This document shows, one piece after another, positions 5,437 to 7,127 of a stretch of 7,127 nt of DNA; position 1 is the first letter of the stretch; each line of letters starts with the position of its first letter. The stretch comes from Bacillota bacterium (lineage in GTDB: Bacteria > Bacillota_A > Clostridia > DSM-8532). The DNA lies in NCBI GenBank assembly GCA_023424865.1, contig JAFADM010000417.1:1-7127 (forward strand), given 5' to 3'. The position numbers and the translations under genes were made by a program. A model generated the notes under the pieces. The model had not been told where the DNA came from and did no database searches. It saw nothing but the letters and a program-made list of their open reading frames with translations.

Positions 5437-6351
5437 TTAACCCCTCTCAGGACTCTTTTTTCTTAATTCCCACCAGGTTTCTGTCGAACAGGGTCGAAAG
5501 CCAATGTTATAGTAAAACTGCTGAGATGACCCTACATAAGCCTTTTTAGCGCCTCTCAAACCGCAGCGTTTAACTCCTTCCAGAACAGCCGCCCTTCCAA
5601 GGCCCATTAACCGGTACTCCGGGTCCGTAGCCACAGGCTCAACCAGCGCATAATCCGTATCTGGAAGATACCACATTCCGCAGTAAGCTACAAATTCTCC
5701 ATCAGGGGCTGCTACAGCTATTTTAATGTTAAGATCCACATGAGGGCCCGATAACTCCAGGCGTCTGTAATTAAGGTCTTCTTCTGTTTCCGGTGCTTCT
5801 CCTTTATGATTAAAACCTCTCCATAACACTTTATTATATCTTTTTAAATCCATTTCCTCTGCGAGACTTACTATACGGAATCCCTCAGGGAGTGTATAAG
5901 ATGGAAATGGTTCTGAAAGCGGAATAACCGCATTGCATTCCCGCTCCTGACTAGGTATAAAACCATATTGTGCGGCGATATCCTGAAAATTACTGTCTGA
6001 ATCCCTAATTAGAATTCGTACTTTACCGTCCTTGCTGAGATTATCCTTCGCATAAACAAGCATCTCTTCTTTTATACGAGCATACTCGGGTTTAACGGCG
6101 AACCATACATCACCAAGCGTTTGCTCATAGGTTGTAAGCGCTACCACTTCACCTTTGTCTTCCCAAATTCCGATTCTGTTCAAATAAGCCGTATCAAGAT
6201 AGCGCAGGGAAAACATCCATTCCCAGCGGCCCCACAAAAAGCCCTCATTAATGACTTGAGGTTTATTGAGCTTTATAAAAAAATCATGCACCTTCAAAAA
6301 ATCCGGTGTAAACCCGGGTTGTGCGTTATAGGCTTTAAATGACACTGGCAT
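5437..6351 (-). CDS. two-part GNAT-family N-acetyltransferase
   Basis: A 304-residue protein. The C-terminal half (about 155-290) is a clear GNAT domain: ALVEPVATDPEYRLMGLGRAAV (235-256) is motif A with the acetyl-CoA pyrophosphate loop RLMGLG (247-252), and FYYNIGF (279-285) is motif B. The N-terminal half (about 10-150) has GNAT-like features, with a GIWEDKGEVVALTTYE strand region (61-76) and YGFIPSQERECN (129-140), but no good CoA loop. This fits a tandem GNAT with a degenerate first copy. Length of about 300 suits such doubles. ATG 6351 follows GAGGAGG by 8 nt. It may acetylate a small molecule, drug or peptide amine; the acceptor is unknown. It is first of a likely unit with the downstream methyltransferase and is insulated upstream by a terminator. 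Confidence 0.9.
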   Translation of the reverse strand: MPVSFKAYNAQPGFTPDFLKVHDFFIKLNKPQVINEGFLWGRWEWMFSLRYLDTAYLNRIGIWEDKGEVVALTTYEQTLGDVWFAVKPEYARIKEEMLVYAKDNLSKDGKVRILIRDSDSNFQDIAAQYGFIPSQERECNAVIPLSEPFPSYTLPEGFRIVSLAEEMDLKRYNKVLWRGFNHKGEAPETEEDLNYRRLELSGPHVDLNIKIAVAAPDGEFVAYCGMWYLPDTDYALVEPVATDPEYRLMGLGRAAVLEGVKRCGLRGAKKAYVGSSQQFYYNIGFRPCSTETWWELRKKSPERG

Positions 6352-6396
6352 CTTTTTGACCTCCTCTTTACCTTTACTCTCTTTCTCGCAATTTCA

Positions 6397-6425
6397 ATTA
6401 TATGAAAAGTGGGTATGGATGTATA
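6397..6425 (-). promoter_or_regulatory. promoter for the acetyltransferase gene
   Basis: Minus-strand TATACA (6425 to 6420), 17 bp, then a perfect TATAAT (6402 to 6397). The hexamers and spacing equal those of the SOS promoter, but there is no LexA box in the spacer. Expected start is near 6390, giving a leader of about 40 nt with a strong SD. Confidence 0.65.
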
Positions 6426-6441
6426 TGCCAAGAATCCTTAT

Positions 6442-6492
6442 AAAAAAAATCCCCCTGCCCGGTACTGCTTAAAGCGGTCCCCTGCAGAGGGA
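6442..6492 (-). terminator. Rho-independent terminator after the surface-protein gene
   Basis: On the minus strand TCCCTCTGC (6492 to 6484) pairs with GCAGGGGGA (6458 to 6450), nine pairs with one G-U. The loop of about 25 nt can itself fold around CGCTTTAAGCAG, and eight T residues follow (6449 to 6442) after the stem. It lies 18 nt beyond the stop of the right-edge gene and insulates the acetyltransferase promoter. Confidence 0.8.
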
Positions 6493-6510
6493 ATGGAGTT
6501 TTCACATTAA

Positions 6511-7127
6511 CTAAAAAGCCATTCTAAGACGCCAATAGTCATCCTCGGAAATGTATATCCGAACGGTATGTTCCTTTAGGGTTCCATTGCTGTAGGTCAC
6601 CCGGAAAAGAAAATCCAGGGGACGTTTCTTCCAGCGTGGCATGCTCTCCTCCCACCAGCCTTTGTCAAATTGGGTTGCAGAGGTTTTATTAAGTAGGGTA
6701 CTAAAGCTTTCTCCTGCGATACTTACACGTACCTGCTGAGCCGTCACACCGCTGGATGGGTTGATTACCGTAGTGTCGGCATGAAGCACGAACATTTCAC
6801 CGTCAAAGAAAACATCAGGCCCGTGTTCTTCCCTACCGGAAGCTCTGGCCGCCGCATTGTATTTCTGGCGGTTTTGCTCCCATAGCTCAGTATGGGTAAC
6901 ATAGCCTGTAATCCCCAAGGGGTACACTTCAAAGGTGTAGGAATCGGTGTCCTGGGCATCGTAGGGATCGGTTACAGTTATTTCAATGGTTCCAGTGCCG
7001 ATTGGTATATTATTTATTAAGGCTGCGCTTTGTGGTGCATACACACCGCTAATGGGAGAAATGGTACTGGTAAAATTCCAAGTGTTTGTTCCTTTAGTGA
7101 CCTTTATAACACAACTTAATGTATCCA
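6511..7127 (-). CDS. C-terminal part of a surface-type protein with Ig-like sequence (5' end outside window)
   Basis: The minus frame is open from the right edge to TAG at 6511, giving 204 visible residues; the GTG at 7044 is probably just an internal Val. The first about 70 residues look like a beta-sandwich (Ig/cadherin-like) module: TNTWNFTSTISPISGVYAPQ, then GTGTIEITVTDPYDAQDTDSYTFEVYPL. A second segment follows, starting GITGYVTHTELWEQNRQKYN and containing DVFFDGEMFVLHADT, rich in Thr, Val and aromatic residues, and ending RIYISEDDYWRLRMAF. No LPXTG motif, S-layer domain or terminal transmembrane helix is seen at this C-terminus, so any anchoring must be N-terminal or noncovalent. I infer a large exported protein; the export signal is outside the window. 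No specific function is assigned. A terminator follows directly. Confidence 0.75.
   Translation of the reverse strand, partial: DTLSCVIKVTKGTNTWNFTSTISPISGVYAPQSAALINNIPIGTGTIEITVTDPYDAQDTDSYTFEVYPLGITGYVTHTELWEQNRQKYNAAARASGREEHGPDVFFDGEMFVLHADTTVINPSSGVTAQQVRVSIAGESFSTLLNKTSATQFDKGWWEESMPRWKKRPLDFLFRVTYSNGTLKEHTVRIYISEDDYWRLRMAF

Overview
The window looks like chromosomal DNA of a low-to-mid GC Gram-positive bacterium (Firmicutes, probably a Clostridia or Lachnospiraceae-type anaerobe). The reasons are near-perfect AGGAGG ribosome binding sites on almost every gene, a Bacillus/Clostridium-type LexA box (CGAAC-N4-GTTC), a T-tailed terminator and an AraC-type sugar regulator. Genus cannot be read from this sequence alone. 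No RNA gene, insertion sequence or CRISPR array was seen.

Left part (1-3124): a catabolic-type module. A cupin/AraC regulator (2246-3124, +) is divergent from a sugar-phosphate isomerase/epimerase-like TIM-barrel gene (1140-2024, -). That gene is followed by a possible 20-residue ORF (1030-1092, -), which overlaps by ATGA the start of a Gfo/Idh/MocA-family NAD(P)-dependent oxidoreductase. The oxidoreductase is open to the left edge with no stop seen (2-1033, -). The shared regulatory gap carries two 24-bp direct repeats 33 bp apart in front of araC, which are good candidates for regulator operators. Sensor, isomerase and dehydrogenase probably handle one sugar, inositol or uronate-like compound. 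The substrate cannot be named.

Middle part (3125-3712): a small unassigned protein gene (3169-3429, -) converges on araC. Its promoter has a LexA/SOS box filling the 17-bp spacer between the -35 and -10 hexamers, so the gene is very probably DNA-damage induced. Just upstream lies a 17-bp sequence repeated exactly, 47 bp apart. This SOS-controlled small protein is the most interesting item in the window.

Right part (3713-7127): four minus-strand genes. In transcription order they are the C-terminal end of a large surface-type protein with Ig-like sequence (6511 to right edge), a strong terminator, a two-part GNAT acetyltransferase (5437-6351) with its own promoter, a class I SAM methyltransferase (4465-5355), and a GrpB/UPF0157 protein (3713-4231). 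Between the methyltransferase and the GrpB gene lies a degenerate tandem array with a 13-14 bp period (4343-4480). The last three complete genes look like unrelated housekeeping or accessory functions, not one pathway.
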